In this document: positions 9,201-18,233 of the stretch, one piece after another | How positions within the stretch are numbered: the stretch's first letter is position 1 | How the letters are laid out: each line of letters begins with the position of its first letter | NCBI GenBank assembly: GCA_036939355.1 | Contig: JALLAP010000120.1 | Span: 1 to 19,986, forward strand | Source of the DNA: Thalassiosira profunda | Lineage: Eukaryota > Bacillariophyta > Thalassiosirophyceae > Thalassiosirales > Thalassiosiraceae | DNA: 19,986 bases | Direction of reading: 5' to 3' | Notes under the pieces: model-generated | The model's input: the letters and a program-made list of their open reading frames with translations, nothing else | Told to the model about the DNA's origin: nothing | Database searches by the model: none | Made by a program: the position numbers and the translations under genes

Positions 9201-11145
9201 TCTACGAGCTCCAGGGCGACCCCCACCGCGGATTGGGCGCCTTCCGCGACGCCCTCGACGCGTACCGCTCCCTCGCCAAACGGTACGAGAATTCCGGCGA
9301 CGCCGCCGTCGATCGGACGGTGGGGAACCTCCTCCAGTTGGGGATGGCGCTGCGGTCCCGGGCGAAGAGGGAGGAGATGCACGCCGCGGCCGAAAGGCTG
9401 GCGGAGGAGGCGCGGCGGTGGGATCGCGCGGGGGATGAGGGGAGGCGCGCGCAGGCGCAGGTGGAGCGGCTGCACGTGCTCGCGAGCGTCTTGGACCTCG
9501 AGGCCGAGAGTTTGGGGCGGGAGCACCCCGAGGCGGGGTACACGCTGCTGAAGCGGGGCGCGCTGCACCTGGAAATGAGGCACTACGACCCGGCCATCAA
9601 GGACACGCGGGACGCGTGCGACATCTTTACTAAGAGCCTGGGGCGGATCCACCCTGACACGGGATTGGCGCTCGTCCGGCTGGCCGATCTGTACCACCAC
9701 GAAGTGGGCCCGGGGTACGAGGGGGACTCGGACAACCGGGCCACGGCCTTGACTCTATACCAAGAGGCGGTGCGGCCGCTGCGGGAGTCGTTTGGCGGGG
9801 TCAACCCTCATCTTGGCTCGGTGCACAACAGCATGGGCATCATTCACGCCGCGCAGGGCGACTTGAGGCGCGCCAAGGCGTCCTTCTACGAGGCCCTGGC
9901 GAGCTACGGGGTGCGACGCAAGGACGGCGCGCCGGCCGNGGCGCGCCAAGGCGTCCTTCTACGAGGCCCTGGCGAGCTACGGGGTGCGACGCAAGGACGG
10001 CGCGCCGGCCGGCACCGGAAGGTCCTGCCCCGACGTGTTCTACGTCTGGATCAACGTGGGGGGGCTGCACCGGGACAAGGGCCAGTGGCAACCGGCGCTG
10101 CGATCGTGGCGGAAGGCGCAGTCGTCGTTCCTGTCCCTGGACGAGGCGTCGCGGGCCTACCTCCAACGGGTCGGTCCGCGCAGCCTGATGCCGCACGCGC
10201 TGGCTTCGACGAGCGGCGGTGCGTGGGCCTTCGAGGACAACGACGCCCTCCTTGCCGCACTGTTGCAAGGCATTGGAACGGCCCACAGCATGCTGCACCA
10301 GTACGGCAAGGCCGTCGAGGCACTCGAAGAGGCCCTGCGTTTGCACCAAGTGGTCGCCCTGCGCACCGGCGACGCCCGGCACGTGGCCCGCCTGCTGGAA
10401 AACCTCGGCGAGGTCCAAATGACCCGCGGCGATCTGACGTCGGCGTTCGAACGCTACCTCGCCTCCTTGGACCTCCTCCGTCGCTGCCACGGCGACGCGA
10501 GCGTCGAAGTCGCCCTCGTCTTCGGGGCGATCGGTCGGGTGCACCGGAAGAAGGGCGAGTATGCCGCGGCGCGGGTCATCTTGAAGCAGAGCATGCGCAC
10601 GTTCGAGGCGATGGGCGTGCCCCCGTCCAACCGCAGGGTGAACGAGATCCGGAGCTGCCTCGTCGATTCGGAGCTCGCCCTGATGCAAACGGCCACGTCC
10701 ACCCTGGCCGGCCAGAGGCGGGAACTGTCGTCGGCAGCGTACGAAGACAAAGCTCTGGCAGTTGACGAGTTGGCCGACGCCTGCAGGAATCGAGGCGACC
10801 TCAGTGAAGCCTTGTGGTTCTACTCGGAGGCACTCGACATTCGTCNCCGACGCCTGCAGGAATCGAGGCGACCTCAGTGAAGCCTTGTGGTTCTACTCGG
10901 AGGCACTCGACATTCGTCGCCGGAGGGTGGAGCAACTGTCTGGCGGGCGCCAGGCTGGAGAGATAGTCGACGTGGGGCGAACAGTCTCGAACATTGCCCA
11001 GCTCCGATGCGAGCGCAGAGAGTTTGGGGCAGCGAAGATTCTCTTCGATGAAGCAAAGCAGCTGTACAACGATGCGGGCCTTGCTACTGAGCATCCTTTC
11101 TACCAGGATTTGGTTCAAGAGATTGATGTGATGCGCAAGATGTAA
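6242..11145 (+). CDS. Giant acidic/disordered TPR protein, kinesin-light-chain-like repeats
   Basis: Read literally, the frame is broken after about 9939 and again at about 10846. Both breaks are assembly duplications (72 nt plus an N). Collapsing the two 73-nt insertions leaves one intronless frame of 1585 residues. Start ATG 6242 (accATGacg, MTTLREEDDLFGASL) is preferred over an in-frame ATG at 6086, which adds only a Pro-rich leader. Residues 1-900 or so are low-complexity, rich in Asp/Glu/Ser/Pro/Ala and probably disordered. They contain a DPF (residue 45) and two NPF tripeptides (90, 364), and two related GDSMEG/GDSMED segments. From about residue 905 a helical region carries TPR-type repeats, for example LNNLGVVYELQGDPHRGLGA, VHNSMGIIHAAQGDLRRA, LENLGEVQMTRGDLTSAFE and ADACRNRGDLSEALWFY. 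This points to a scaffold or adaptor; partner and location are unknown. It converges on SAE1, with 47 nt between stops. Confidence 0.8.
9867..10011 (+). other. Assembly artefact: 72-nt overlap written twice around an N
   Basis: Positions 9867-9938 are identical to 9940-10011, with N at 9939. The N-joined duplication shifts the reading frame. Deleting 73 nt restores AKASFYEALASYGVRRKDG running into GAPAGTGRSCPD. This is the signature of two overlapping contigs joined without merging. Confidence 0.92.
10774..10918 (+). other. Second assembly artefact: 72-nt overlap written twice around an N
   Basis: Positions 10774-10845 are identical to 10847-10918, with N at 10846. The overlap length (72) and offset (73) equal those of the first artefact. 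Removing it restores ADACRNRGDLSEALWFY followed by SEALDIRRRRVEQLSGG and the C-terminus of the TPR protein. Confidence 0.92.
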
Positions 11146-11192
11146 TTTGTAACTTTCATGAGAATCCCTGAGGCTGCCCAACTCCAAGTCTA

Positions 11193-12422
11193 CTACTCCT
11201 TCCCCTTGAGCAAAAAGCTGCGGCATCCCCCGTCCATCCCGTCGAACAGCATGACGTTGTTGGCCGGCTCGCCCTTCCCCGTCAGCGCCTTGATGACCTC
11301 GTTGCCCAACATCCCCCCGAGCACGGCGCACACCGGCGAGACCTCCGGATGGCGCGCAATGCCCGCCAACGACGCCAGGTCCAGCGCGTCGGCCGGCAGT
11401 TTGTTGGTCGCCAGCCACTCCTGGGCAAACGCTGCAAAGTCCGTCGGTTTGTCGCTTCGTCCCCAATATTCCATGAGCAGCCGGTGCACCACCAAAATCC
11501 GCGGCGGCTGCTTGTCCCACCGTCCCGTCGCCCCCGCCAACTCCGCGCCCAGCATTTGTTCCAAGGGAAGGTACGGCTCCACCTTTTGAAGATCGGAGAG
11601 TTTATCCTTTCCGACTTCCCGGCGGTACGTGTGCCCCTTTCCAAAGTCGAGCTGGGCGCACCCGTCGAGGCCGAAGGTGTCCGTGACGATAAATAGTTTG
11701 TTCCCCTCCTCGACCTTCTGGAGGCAAGACGAGATGCGCTTCGCCTCGTCGACGGTGAGGCGGCTGGCCACGACGGCGTCAAATTGGGCAAAGTAATCGT
11801 CCGGCAGAGACGCGAGGGACCGTTCCTCGATGGAGTTGCGCCCGGCCAACAGCGGATTGAGCTCCTCCACCTTCGGCTGGATGGCCGCGGCCACCGTTTT
11901 AGGCGCCGTCTTTGCCTTCTTGGCGTCCGGCTCCGCCCCCTCGCCACTCGCTCCCCCCGCGGCCGCCTCCATGTCCCCCGCGCGGAAGAACGAGCAGGGC
12001 ATCTCCCGCACCGCCTCCGGATAGGGTCGATCGTCGCACACCGCCGCGGCCACTCCGGCCAGGACCAGGTTCTTCATGATCTCGCACGTCACGCCCGTGA
12101 GGCGGACGTAGAGGACGCGGGCGTTGGACATGCGTTTCTATGAGCATTGTTGCAAGTTGCAAACAGAGTCAATGCAATGGGCAAATTGCAAACAGAGCGC
12201 CAGCGATGTCGGAGGGAAGGGCAAGCAATTTGCAAGGAAGGGCGCCAGAGATATTGGAGGATAGGGCGAGCAAACGAGTCAGTGTTTGTAAGGCGCAATG
12301 ACACAAGATGTGCACCACACCAACAGTTGCACTATCTCTGCGGCTCTTACCTGCGCGTCGGCGCCCCAGAGGCGGATTTGGCGGTCGTACACGTCATCGT
12401 GGGAATCGGCCCGCTGGACCAT
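11193..12422 (-). CDS. SAE1: SUMO-activating enzyme E1 small subunit (Aos1/SAE1)
   Basis: Exons are 12422-12351 (24 codons) and 12137-11193, giving 338 aa, with a 213-nt GT-AG intron (12350-12138). With Uba2 this subunit forms the heterodimeric E1 that adenylates SUMO and passes it to Ubc9, in the nucleus. Splicing creates the family hallmark YDRQIRLWGADAQKRM across the junction. Further matches are KNLVLAGV, ELNPLL, FAQFDAVV and the C-terminal SPVCAVLGGMLGNEVIKAL followed by DGMDGG. Length fits the family (about 320-350). Oddities: the N-terminal Gly motif reads VLYVRLTGVTCEIMKN, where relatives have GLxGxG, so two of the three glycines are replaced. The usual GxNRAE segment is replaced by an Ala/Gly-rich stretch containing a basic DAKKAKTAPK patch that could act as a nuclear signal. 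No catalytic Cys is expected in this subunit. The alternative, the NEDD8-E1 small partner APPBP1, is longer and fits less well. Confidence 0.9.
12157..12273. repeat. Short tandem repeats inside the SAE1 intron
   Basis: A 32-nt unit starting gcgccag occurs at 12197-12228 and 12242-12273, offset 45 nt, with about 5 mismatches. The 12-mer ttgcaaacagag occurs at 12157-12168 and 12186-12197. These local duplications help explain why this intron (213 nt) is more than twice the length of the others. Confidence 0.65.
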
Positions 12423-12519
12423 GGTGCTGCTGGCGGTGTGTATTGAGGTGGAGGCCGCGGATTGGTAGGGCGGGCGTGGCGCAGTTATTCAGTTGTGCGG
12501 CGCTCAAAAAGTGTGAGGC

Positions 12520-12803
12520 AGAGGGGTAGGCCTTGGCGCATAGGGGGCGCCCGTCGTCAATTCCGGGGGCTCTGCACCCATTTTGCCCCCCGAAAAAGCG
12601 GGGGCGTCTACGTAGGAACTCGTAGAATACATACCAGCTCAAAGGGTTAACCCTAGCCCATTCGGCACAATTGGGACTCCATGGCCCGTTTGGGACCCAA
12701 ATGGGCCAAAATGGCCCGATTTCGGCCCAAATCAGCCTCTGGATCGCCCCCCAATTCCGGGGGCGCGCCCCCGCGCCCCCTATGCGCCAAGGCCTACAGA
12801 GGG
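12520..12803. mobile_element. MITE-like element: 25-bp TIRs with 6-bp target duplication
   Basis: Perfect 25-bp terminal inverted repeats at 12526-12550 (gtaggccttggcgcatag...) and 12773-12797 enclose a 272-bp element. Both flanks carry agaggg (12520-12525 and 12798-12803), a plausible 6-bp target-site duplication. The interior has no coding frame worth calling but contains small palindromes (gggttaaccc; tttgggacccaaa) and a caattccgggggc repeat near both ends. Size, TIRs and lack of a transposase fit a non-autonomous DNA transposon; the superfamily cannot be assigned. It sits about 100 nt upstream of the SAE1 start and ends almost exactly where the right duplication arm begins. It accounts for most of the gap between SAE1 and larC copy 2. 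Confidence 0.8.
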
Positions 12804-12805
12804 GT

Positions 12806-15745
12806 TGGAAGGAAGGACGGTGCATGCCTGCGCCACGCGCGTCCCCTCCCACATGCACCGACTCCTGCACCATGGAGCGCCGCTGCCACGCCCACTTCGA
12901 CTGCTTCAGCGGCGCGGCGGGGGACATGCTCCTCGCCGCGTGCCTCGACGCGGCCGACTCCCTCCCATATCCTTTGCAATTCGAGCCATCACAATCCTCT
13001 GACTCCTGCGCGGACGCCCTCCCCTACGGCGACAGCGGCCCGGCGCTCGATGGCGGCGGAGCCAAGAATTCGGACCGGCTGCTGACCCGCCTGGTGCGCG
13101 ACCTGGAGGGCGGCCTGCCGGAGCTGCGGGGGGAGTTCCGCCTTTCGTCGAAGCGCGTTTGGCGGAGCGCGGGGCGGATCGCCGCGAGGAAGGTCGACGT
13201 GGACAGCATTTACCATCACGAGGCCGCACCGGTGCCCGGGGCGGAGGCGCGCGGAGAGGAAGAGGCGGAGGCACACTCGCACGAGCATATGCATGGGCAT
13301 GACCATCATCACGATCATACGTCAAACAGACCTGGGTTGAAGGGGGGCGATGCCAAGGAAGACCCCCATCAGAACGCAGCCAGTGATGCAGATGACTCGC
13401 GTGGACACGACAACCATTCTCACAGCCATTCACATTCGCACGGACACATCCACAGCCACAGCCATGATCATGCGTCGGTGAGTATAGATTGACGTATCAT
13501 ATTTCCACTTTTGATCTGTGGCAGAATGCACGCTTGCTCACATCCGAGACACATCACCCGAACCGGTGAGCAGGGAGGAACGCTGCGGAACCTCCCCCAA
13601 ATCTCCGCCATGCTGCAATCGGCCCCGCCCGGATGCATCCCGTCCCGCGTGGCCGCCCTGGCCATCGACGCCTTTACGGAATTGGCCCACGCGGAAATGC
13701 AAACTCACGGCGCCTCCTCGATCGACATGGTGCACTTTCACGAGGTTGGCGCCGTGGACTCCATCGTGGACACCGTCGGGACGTTGCTGGCATTGCATCA
13801 CCTGGGAGTGGATCTGGGCGGTGGGGAGGGCGGTGGAAGGTGCGCCGTCACGTGCTCTCCACTGCCCATGGGAGAGGGGACCGTGTGGACGGACCACGGC
13901 TTGCTTCCGGTGCCAGCTCCGGCGACGCTGCGGTTGATGGTGGGGATGCCGACGTGTCCGGGGCCCAAGGGCGTGACGGGGGAGTTGGTCACGCCCACGG
14001 CCGCGGCGCTATTGCGGGTGCTGACGGGGGCGTCCTCCGAGGAAACCAGGAAGGAGGAGGGGTACTGGGGGCCGACGGAGGTGCCGGGAAGGCCTCCGTG
14101 GTTTATACCCAGAGCAGTGGGGGTGGGCGCGGGGACGAAGGACTTTGAGCGCCATCCGAACATACTGAGGGTGATTTTGGGCGATACCAACCAACGAAAT
14201 GCTCGACAAAATGGCAACAGCGACGCAACACAGCAGTCGGCAAGTGAAGACAAAGTTGATTCAGGCAACGCGGCAAACGAGAAACAGCCACACGAAGATG
14301 CAAAGAAAGTAAGTGAACCACTGCGGAGCGGCGTCAATCTTGGAGAGGGTAAGAGTGCAAACGCGTCGTCTACCGATACTTGATACTGGCTTCTAACCGA
14401 AGAACTTTTCCCAGCCAGCGTCGAAGTAAACCCCAGCGGTGGAAACAAACATGATGGCGCGCCCCAACTGTGGAACATGCACACGCTGACCCACATGCAG
14501 GCCAACATTGACGACGCCACGCCCGAGCTATTGGCCCACACCATCGACCTGTTGTTGAAACATGGCGCCATTGATGCGTGGATCCAACCAATTGTGATGA
14601 AGAAAGGGCGCCCCGCGCACTCTCTTAATTGCATTTGCCAATGCCAACCGACGAGTGATGAAGATGCAACAACCCAAAGCGCAGAGCAACGCCTCCTGAA
14701 CATACTGTTTCGCCACACCACCACGCTGGGCATTCGAATACAGCGCAACATCCAACGTGCGGCGTTGGAGCGCCGATTCGTTGAGGTTCAACTGCCATAC
14801 AGGGACAATGCAAGGGACGGAAGGGTCAACGTGAAGATTAGCTCGTTCAAAGATGGAGAAGCTGTGTCCGTGAAAGCAGAATTCGATCACTGCAAGGCGG
14901 TATCAGAAGAGAGTGCAATCCCATTGAAAATCGTTACGAGCACTGCCGAACGCTTGGCCTGGGAGCATCACGTGTAATTTTACAGTATGTCCTTCATCGA
15001 GTCTGCATTCAAGTCTTCCCAGTGCCACCGCCGGATCTTGCCCACAATCTTGTCGAGTCGGTCGAAGGCGATTTCCAATATCTCCGGACTGACGAAACAA
15101 AAGCAGATGCGAAACATCCCTGGCTTTCGATCGTGCTGGGCTTCGCCGGGGGTCATAATGATGCGGGCTGCGTCGAGCAGCAGGGAGGAGAAGCGCGCCT
15201 CGCCTTCGAAGGTTTGTTCGGGCAGGAGGGAAGAGAAATCTGCATAAACAAAGATCCCAGCCTGAGCAGGGATGTACGGGATAACCATCGCGTCGAGCTT
15301 TGCAGTGCAGAGCTCGTAGCTGTAACGTATTCGCATTCTCGCGTTTTCCAGGAACGAATAGATCCAGCTGTCGTCCATGAGCAACTCGCTGACGACCATT
15401 TGCATCGGATGACTGACCCCGCTGAATATATTGAGGTTGGCCAACGATGAGAGGAGCAGGTGATTTTGGGAGTAGAGCGTGCCCATGCGAAAGCCACTGT
15501 GCAGAGAGAATGTGGGCACGTGACACGAGCGCTCTTGCAGAGGCAGAGATGCAACGAAACGAGACGAAGGAACTCACCTGGCTCCAAAGTCTTTGCTCAA
15601 GGCCCACAAGTGATGCACATCGTGACGCAGGTCGTTGTCGAGCGTTCTGAGGACGGATTGAAAGTCAGCCCCGCTATCATGAACTGATAACGCATAAATC
15701 TCATCCACAATCGTGTGCATATCCCTCGCCCTCGCCCAGTCAATG
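12806..15745. repeat. Right arm of the 2.9-kb inverted duplication
   Basis: It is the reverse complement of 3091-6029 with small differences. The aminotransferase reading frame continues past the arm end at 15745 to its own start, whereas the left copy stops at the junction, so this arm is probably the parent sequence. The other end lies 2 nt past the MITE target duplication. Confidence 0.9.
12872..14977 (+). CDS. larC: LarC-like nickel-pincer cofactor nickel-inserting enzyme, copy 2
   Basis: Exons are 12872-13477, 13574-14348 and 14415-14977, giving 647 aa; introns are 96 and 66 nt. It is a paralogue of the LarC copy at 3844-5934 with the same architecture and the same predicted role of nickel insertion into the pincer nucleotide. 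Seen: CFSGAAGDMLLAACLDA, His-rich loop (HSHEHMHGHDHHHDH, then HSHSHSHGHIHSHSHDH), VHFHEVGAVDSIVD, LPVPAPATLRLM, GELVTPTAAALL, VGVGAGTKDF, ANIDDATPELL and PIVMKKGRP. Divergence from copy 1 is concentrated in the linker after the first 40 residues and around the His loop; core motifs are unchanged. Intron 1 has the same position as in copy 1 but is 9 nt longer, while intron 2 is 66 nt in both. Both introns hold in-frame stops if retained. The stop lies 2 nt from the aminotransferase stop on the other strand. The promoter region differs from copy 1 because of the MITE upstream. Confidence 0.9.
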
Positions 15746-16623
15746 ATCGCTTTGACTTGCTCAGGAGGGTAGATTGTCCCCATGGGATTCGTCGGGTTGG
15801 TAATCAGCAACAACCTCACTCGCAGGCCGCGAGCTTCGGCTCCCACCGCGGCATTCTCCAAGTCCTCCGAAGTGGGACCGATCGATGCGTTCGAGCTGTG
15901 CACTGGCACGGCGATGCATCCCGCTATGATTTTCAGATCGGCGTCAAAGGCGGCGTAGTAAGGGGCCGGAATCAGCACTGCGTCCCCCGCCTCCGCCAGC
16001 GAAAGTGCCAAATGGCTCAGCAGCGACGCCGCCCCCGCACCAAATGCCACATTTTCGGGTCGGACCACGCCCAATGCCTCCCGGAAGCTCATGTCCCTCT
16101 GCTCGGGGTGCATGAAATGTTTTGCTGTGTGCGGTCCATAGAATGGGCACATGATGTGAGCATTGCAAAAGAAGGAACGTCAATCAGAAAATAATCTGTA
16201 AATGTGCGCCAATAGCTCACCCAAAAAGTACGCCACGGCCTCCCTCGGCCCGGGAAGTCCCAGCGTGTTGTTATAGCAGTAAACGGTGCTGTCGGAGAAT
16301 GCCCTCGATGCCGTCTCGATCTGCATCAGCCGATGGCCCACCAGCTCGACCACCAATTTGTTCTCGCTCATGCATAATGGAATGTGGCCCTTGGGATTGG
16401 TGTAGGGATCGCACTGATCCCGGAGGCACGTCAAGTAATCGAATATGTAGGGCAGCGTTGGCGTGAGGAGGGCCTCGCCGCGGGCGCTGATGATGGCGCC
16501 TTCGCCGCCGGTCGCCCCTAGCCGCCGGCGGCGGCGCTTGGTCCATTTGGCCCGGCCGATCCAGCCGAGGGCGACAATGCCGAAGGTGGCGATGGACGCG
16601 GCGGAGCAGCCCCGGTCCAACAT
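14980..16623 (-). CDS. ACC-synthase-like class I/II aminotransferase, full length
   Basis: Exons are 16623-16221, 16124-15578 and 15496-14980, giving 488 aa; introns are 96 and 81 nt. Pyridoxal-phosphate fold-type I enzyme of the ACC synthase-like group, which in non-plants often has no proven ACC synthase activity. Seen: ISARGEALL; MSENKLVVELVGHRL; YCYNNTLGLPGPREAVAYFL joined across intron 1 to AKHFMHPEQ; APYYAAFDADL; LITNPTNPMGTIYPPEQ (PLP-contacting Asn); DEIYAL (Asp, Tyr); ALSKDFGASGFRMG with K312 as the Schiff-base lysine; and GMFRICFCF (carboxylate-binding Arg). The N-terminus (AASIATFGIVALGWIG, then KRRRRR) suggests a signal anchor, absent from most relatives. I chose ATG 16623; an upstream in-frame ATG at 16695 is less likely. 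Intron 2 splits the Ser codon five codons after the lysine, at a position different from the truncated paralogue at 3091. Substrate unknown. Confidence 0.85.
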
Positions 16624-16922
16624 GACTGCCGCTGGTTGCTCAAAGCCGCGGTTTGTTTGGTGGAGGTGTGGGAGGCACCGGCGAGAGATTTGCAAAAAGA
16701 TCCAAAGATATGCGATCTTTGCAACAAAATGAACCCCTTTGTTTTAACGGAGATTGTAGATATATTGATTCCTATGCTGAGATGACATCTTTTCTTCCTC
16801 GCCGAGCAGACAACTCGCCAAATCACACCCACACCACACCACAACCCAATCACACCACTCCCTCGCTCCCGCCCCTCTCGTGGACCAGTCGGCCATGGCA
16901 GTTAGATACGGCCGGCTGCGAA
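16624..16922. promoter_or_regulatory. Bidirectional intergenic region between aminotransferase and RusA-like genes
   Basis: About 300 nt separate the two divergent starts, so it probably holds both promoters. It is AT-richer than the genes. It contains a 17-nt palindrome (aaagatatgcgatcttt, 16704-16720) and a CA-rich run at about 16823-16862. The RusA-side frame is open through part of it (from 16653), but without protein-like sequence. No recognised binding site. Confidence 0.4.
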
Positions 16923-17807
16923 ATGATTTCGGCCATGAGGATATCATTGGTCGTTTGTGCATTGGCCGCAGTCCAACTTTCAGCGGCGTTTGCGCCCAAT
17001 TCTCCAGGCATCAACTTGGTGCACCCATCACCGACCACGTGCACCGTCGCGTGGGCCAAAAAGAAGGGCAGCGTCGACGATGACGGCGCTGCTCTGGATA
17101 CCAGCAAATCGAGCGGGGGTAATGGCACGAAAACGAGGAAGCGAAAAGCATCCAGGCAATCGACGGGGCCCATCTTTTGGCACGACGAGAGTGATCCGTT
17201 GGTGATTGGGGGTGACGATCGCGTGCACACAGCAGGAGGAGAAGGCAACGGAGAATCAACGCCAGGACAATTGCAGGATATTGATTGCAATCGCAAAAAC
17301 ATCCGGTTCACCATAAGAGGGAATCCGCGGGTCCTCGTGCGACATCGCACCGCGAGGGGATTCATGTACAATCCCTCCCGGGCGGCACAAGAATCGTTTC
17401 GGGACAGCCTGCTCCAGCTCCTGCCGCAGAGGTACCACCCCACAATCGTCGACGATGGAATCTCGGATGACGAGATGGTGCAAGTGCTCTTTCCCGAGCA
17501 CGAATTCCTGCACCTGTCTGTGGTCTTTCGGATGAAGCGCCCCCTCAGCCACTTCGTGGGCAATCGGCCCGGGCCCGGACGGCTCAAGCCCTCGGCGCCC
17601 GGGAGGTTGCACCCCACGCGGTCCGACGTCGACAACCTCGCCAAGTTCGTGATGGACTCGCTCAACGGACTTTTGTACGTCGACGATCGGCAGGTGGCGA
17701 GTTTGCACGCGACGAAGGTGCTGGATGCGGAGGGTGACTGCCGGGGCGCCACGGATGTGCGCATACGCGTGTTGACGGAGGAGGATTTGCACGACGTCAT
17801 GGAATGA
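16923..17807 (+). CDS. RusA-type Holliday-junction endonuclease, predicted plastid-targeted
   Basis: This gene is 294 aa and has no intron. The N-terminus MISAMRISLVVCALAAVQLS followed by AAFAPNSPG is a signal peptide ending in SAA-FAP, the ASAFAP-type cleavage motif of complex-plastid preproteins. It is followed by a basic, Ser/Thr-rich transit-like stretch. A second in-frame ATG at 16935 is an equally possible start. Residues about 128-290 match the RusA fold: FTIRGNP, FMYNPSRAAQESF, then D235 and D237 in SDVDNLAKFVMDSLNG and D254/D255 in LYVDDRQVASLHATK. These are the acidic residues expected to bind Mg2+ for resolving four-way junctions. RusA is known mainly from phages and bacteria. Inferred role: recombination intermediates or nucleoid segregation in plastid DNA. 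The fold call is strong; organelle location depends on the presequence. Confidence 0.83.
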   Translation: MISAMRISLVVCALAAVQLSAAFAPNSPGINLVHPSPTTCTVAWAKKKGSVDDDGAALDTSKSSGGNGTKTRKRKASRQSTGPIFWHDESDPLVIGGDDRVHTAGGEGNGESTPGQLQDIDCNRKNIRFTIRGNPRVLVRHRTARGFMYNPSRAAQESFRDSLLQLLPQRYHPTIVDDGISDDEMVQVLFPEHEFLHLSVVFRMKRPLSHFVGNRPGPGRLKPSAPGRLHPTRSDVDNLAKFVMDSLNGLLYVDDRQVASLHATKVLDAEGDCRGATDVRIRVLTEEDLHDVME

Positions 17808-18233
17808 ATTGATGAATTGATGCAGTAGACCAGGATTATTGGTTCTTCACAGAAATCGGATAGTACTTATGTATAGAGCGAAGGGCATCGGCAACAACTT
17901 GTTGGAACGACTTGCAAACCATGCTGCTCCAAGTCAAGATACCTTTCACCAGTCTTTACGTCTTTACACATCGTACCCAACTTGTACTATTCCTACGTTG
18001 TTTGGGGGCTGGTCAAAAAAGTGCTCCAAGTTGAGCTTCCCCAACGCTGACCGGCCCTCCCCACTCTCACGCCCTACGCAGCATCGTGCTGACATGGCCC
18101 TCTCGTAACCACCTGCCATGCAACGCCGCCGGGCATTACACAATTAACGTCTGATATCGGGCGGGCGATAGACCCACGTTCGCTATCGCTGCGCATAAGA
18201 ACCTACCTTCAATCACAAGATCCCATCACCATC
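17808..18233. other. Intergenic region between the RusA-like and chitobiase genes
   Basis: No convincing gene is seen in these 426 nt; the longest frame (17839-18108) has no protein-like features. It should contain the 3' UTR of the RusA-like gene and the chitobiase promoter. A small inverted repeat (gcgatag ... ctatcgc, about 18164-18189) lies about 50-70 nt before the chitobiase ATG. Confidence 0.4.

Noticed and set aside
9867..10918. Programmed frameshifts or tandem exon duplication in the TPR gene
   Set aside because: Both duplicated units are exactly 72 nt, perfectly identical and separated by a single N, and collapsing each restores the frame. An assembly join explains this fully.
12394..12927. 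177-codon minus frame spanning the MITE and the larC copy 2 start
   Set aside because: It crosses the mobile element and is antisense to conserved LarC residues, with no protein-like pattern.
3091..15745. The inverted arms as terminal repeats of one giant transposon
   Set aside because: The arms are ordinary gene sequence, start mid-exon on the left, and show no target duplication or transposase between them.
16704..16720. 17-nt palindrome as a transcription-factor operator
   Set aside because: It is a single short palindrome in an AT-rich spacer with no second copy or known motif. Noted in the promoter entry only.
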